A DNA stretch of 40,994 nt from Anaerolineaceae bacterium UBA2274. GTDB taxonomy: Bacteria; Chloroflexota; Anaerolineae; Anaerolineales; Anaerolineaceae. Numbering within the stretch: the first letter of the stretch is position 1; each line of letters starts with the position of its first letter. The stretch covers positions 1-40,994 of the forward strand of contig DDWY01000030.1 of the NCBI GenBank assembly GCA_002347705.1, read 5' to 3'. The position numbers and the translations under genes are program-made. This document shows, piece by piece, positions 40,079 through 40,994 of the stretch. Below the pieces are notes generated by a model. That model ran no database searches. It saw only the letters and a program-made list of their open reading frames with translations, and was not told where the DNA came from.

Positions 40079-40994
40079 TTCAGAGAGCTTAAATCGAATA
40101 CCGCAACCACAGGGTCATGGTCACTCGATGCATTTCGCGGCAATTCAAGACTATTGATGTGAATCATTTCATGGCTCACCAGTTTGGGTGCCAACGCCTC
40201 GCTTGCCAGGATCTGGTCTAAAATCTGTCCATTCCCCTCATATAAATAGCTAAACCGTTGGTTTTGGGGCAGTTGTAGTACCAGGTTCTCAAGCAAATCG
40301 CCTTCCAGAGTCTGCATGCTTTCGCTCCATGGGAAGTCATTCAGGTCGCCAAGCACAACAATCAGTGCCTTGGGATTGATGTCCAGGATATCCCGCACAA
40401 AGCCATTAACCGCTTTTGCCTGCGCAATCCTCTGCCGTTCGCTGGGTCTTTGCGGGGGCTGCTGATCTCCATAAAGCAGTCCATCTTCGCCCTTTGAATT
40501 GAAGTGATTTCCGATGATGTACAAGTCCTGCCCATTAAAAACAAACTGAGCAATGATAGGTTTTCGACTGTTGAAAAACGCTGAGTTCCCGGGCCAAATC
40601 CGACCCGGGTTGAGGCTGAGCATTGCGCGTCCATTTTCGTCCCGCAATCCAACCTCTTCATCCGCTTTGCCTGTCGGGGCAGCAGGTAGCCTTAAACCCC
40701 GTTCGGTTTGATACAAAATGACAGTCCGGATGTTGCCACCCGGAACACCCCCATCCGCGTTGTGCACAGGGTCGATGTTTAAAGCTTGATAAACAATTTC
40801 ACCTTTACTTACAGCCACGATGTCATCAATCAGGTTAGCCAGGTTACGCTCAGCACTGGCTTGCCCCGAATCAAGGCTTCCGTCATCGTCCATGATTTCC
40901 TGCAACACCAGGATATCTGGCGCTTTCAAAATCTCTACAATCTCCGAGGCAATCTGCCTTGAGCGTTCCTGGTCCTGCAGGCTGTTAAAGTTCT
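40075..40994 (-). CDS. Endonuclease/exonuclease/phosphatase (EEP) family protein, N-terminus cut by window edge
   Basis: The frame is open through base 40994, so the N-terminus lies outside. About 305 residues are visible. EEP motifs appear in order: ILVLQEIMDD with the metal-binding Glu, GNHFNSKGE with catalytic His, GDLNDFPWSES (the Asp-Leu-Asn motif) and SSDHDPVVAVF at the end. In Anaerolineae and other bacteria such proteins are often large secreted nucleases with lamin-tail or OB domains in front, but this cannot be checked here. Coupled to the following phytase-like lipoprotein, suggesting a joint extracellular role in degrading phosphorylated or nucleic substrates. Confidence 0.88.
   Translation of the reverse strand, partial: NFNSLQDQERSRQIASEIVEILKAPDILVLQEIMDDDGSLDSGQASAERNLANLIDDIVAVSKGEIVYQALNIDPVHNADGGVPGGNIRTVILYQTERGLRLPAAPTGKADEEVGLRDENGRAMLSLNPGRIWPGNSAFFNSRKPIIAQFVFNGQDLYIIGNHFNSKGEDGLLYGDQQPPQRPSERQRIAQAKAVNGFVRDILDINPKALIVVLGDLNDFPWSESMQTLEGDLLENLVLQLPQNQRFSYLYEGNGQILDQILASEALAPKLVSHEMIHINSLELPRNASSDHDPVVAVFDLSSLK

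Overview
The window looks like a chromosomal segment of a Chloroflexota bacterium, most likely class Anaerolineae. This is inferred from gene content and protein style, not from a marker-gene search: envelope proteins with Thr/Pro-rich stalks, lipoproteins with beta-propeller or lectin-like domains, a TIGR03960-type radical SAM protein next to a DUF2344 protein, and GTAGGG-type dispersed palindromic repeats. No phage, insertion sequence, CRISPR array or rRNA operon was seen.

Left part (1-8100, mostly minus strand): one long operon reads rpmH, rnpA, yidD, a BamB-like propeller lipoprotein, yidC, jag/khpB and pyrimidine-nucleoside phosphorylase, ends at a clear terminator, and is followed by typA (cut by the window edge). 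This is the L34/RNase P/membrane-insertion cluster with an extra lipoprotein placed between yidD and yidC. A second minus operon upstream holds a lectin-like lipoprotein and mtaB.

Middle (8100-19400): thpR and rsfS (apparently a CTG start), a Bcp peroxiredoxin, several membrane proteins of unknown role, a large beta-helix surface protein, an MBL-fold hydrolase, gyrB (TTG start) and dinB separated by a strong hairpin, then a repeat-filled gap and tRNA-Thr.

Centre-right (19400-33900): an ADP-forming acyl-CoA synthetase with an SDR dehydrogenase; divergently, a tightly overlapping three-gene operon with an AddB-like ATPase, a UvrD-type helicase and a stand-alone Fe-S PD-(D/E)XK nuclease. I read this as an AddAB/RecBCD-like break-processing machine whose nuclease is a separate polypeptide, and it is the most interesting system here. 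Then come tRNA-Val, an FAH-family enzyme, DUF503, the radical SAM/DUF2344 pair, a HIT protein, tRNA-Arg and ligA.

Right (33900-40994): about 860 bases of palindromic repeats, tmRNA on the minus strand (tag ANRTSYATLPLAA), a carbohydrate-type ABC importer without its ATPase, and a phytase-like lipoprotein coupled to an EEP-family nuclease/phosphatase cut by the edge.

A recurring feature is that many promoters are extended -10 boxes (TGN-TANNAT) without a recognisable -35, and in about seven genes the -10 lies only 6-9 bases before the start codon, which predicts leaderless or nearly leaderless mRNAs.
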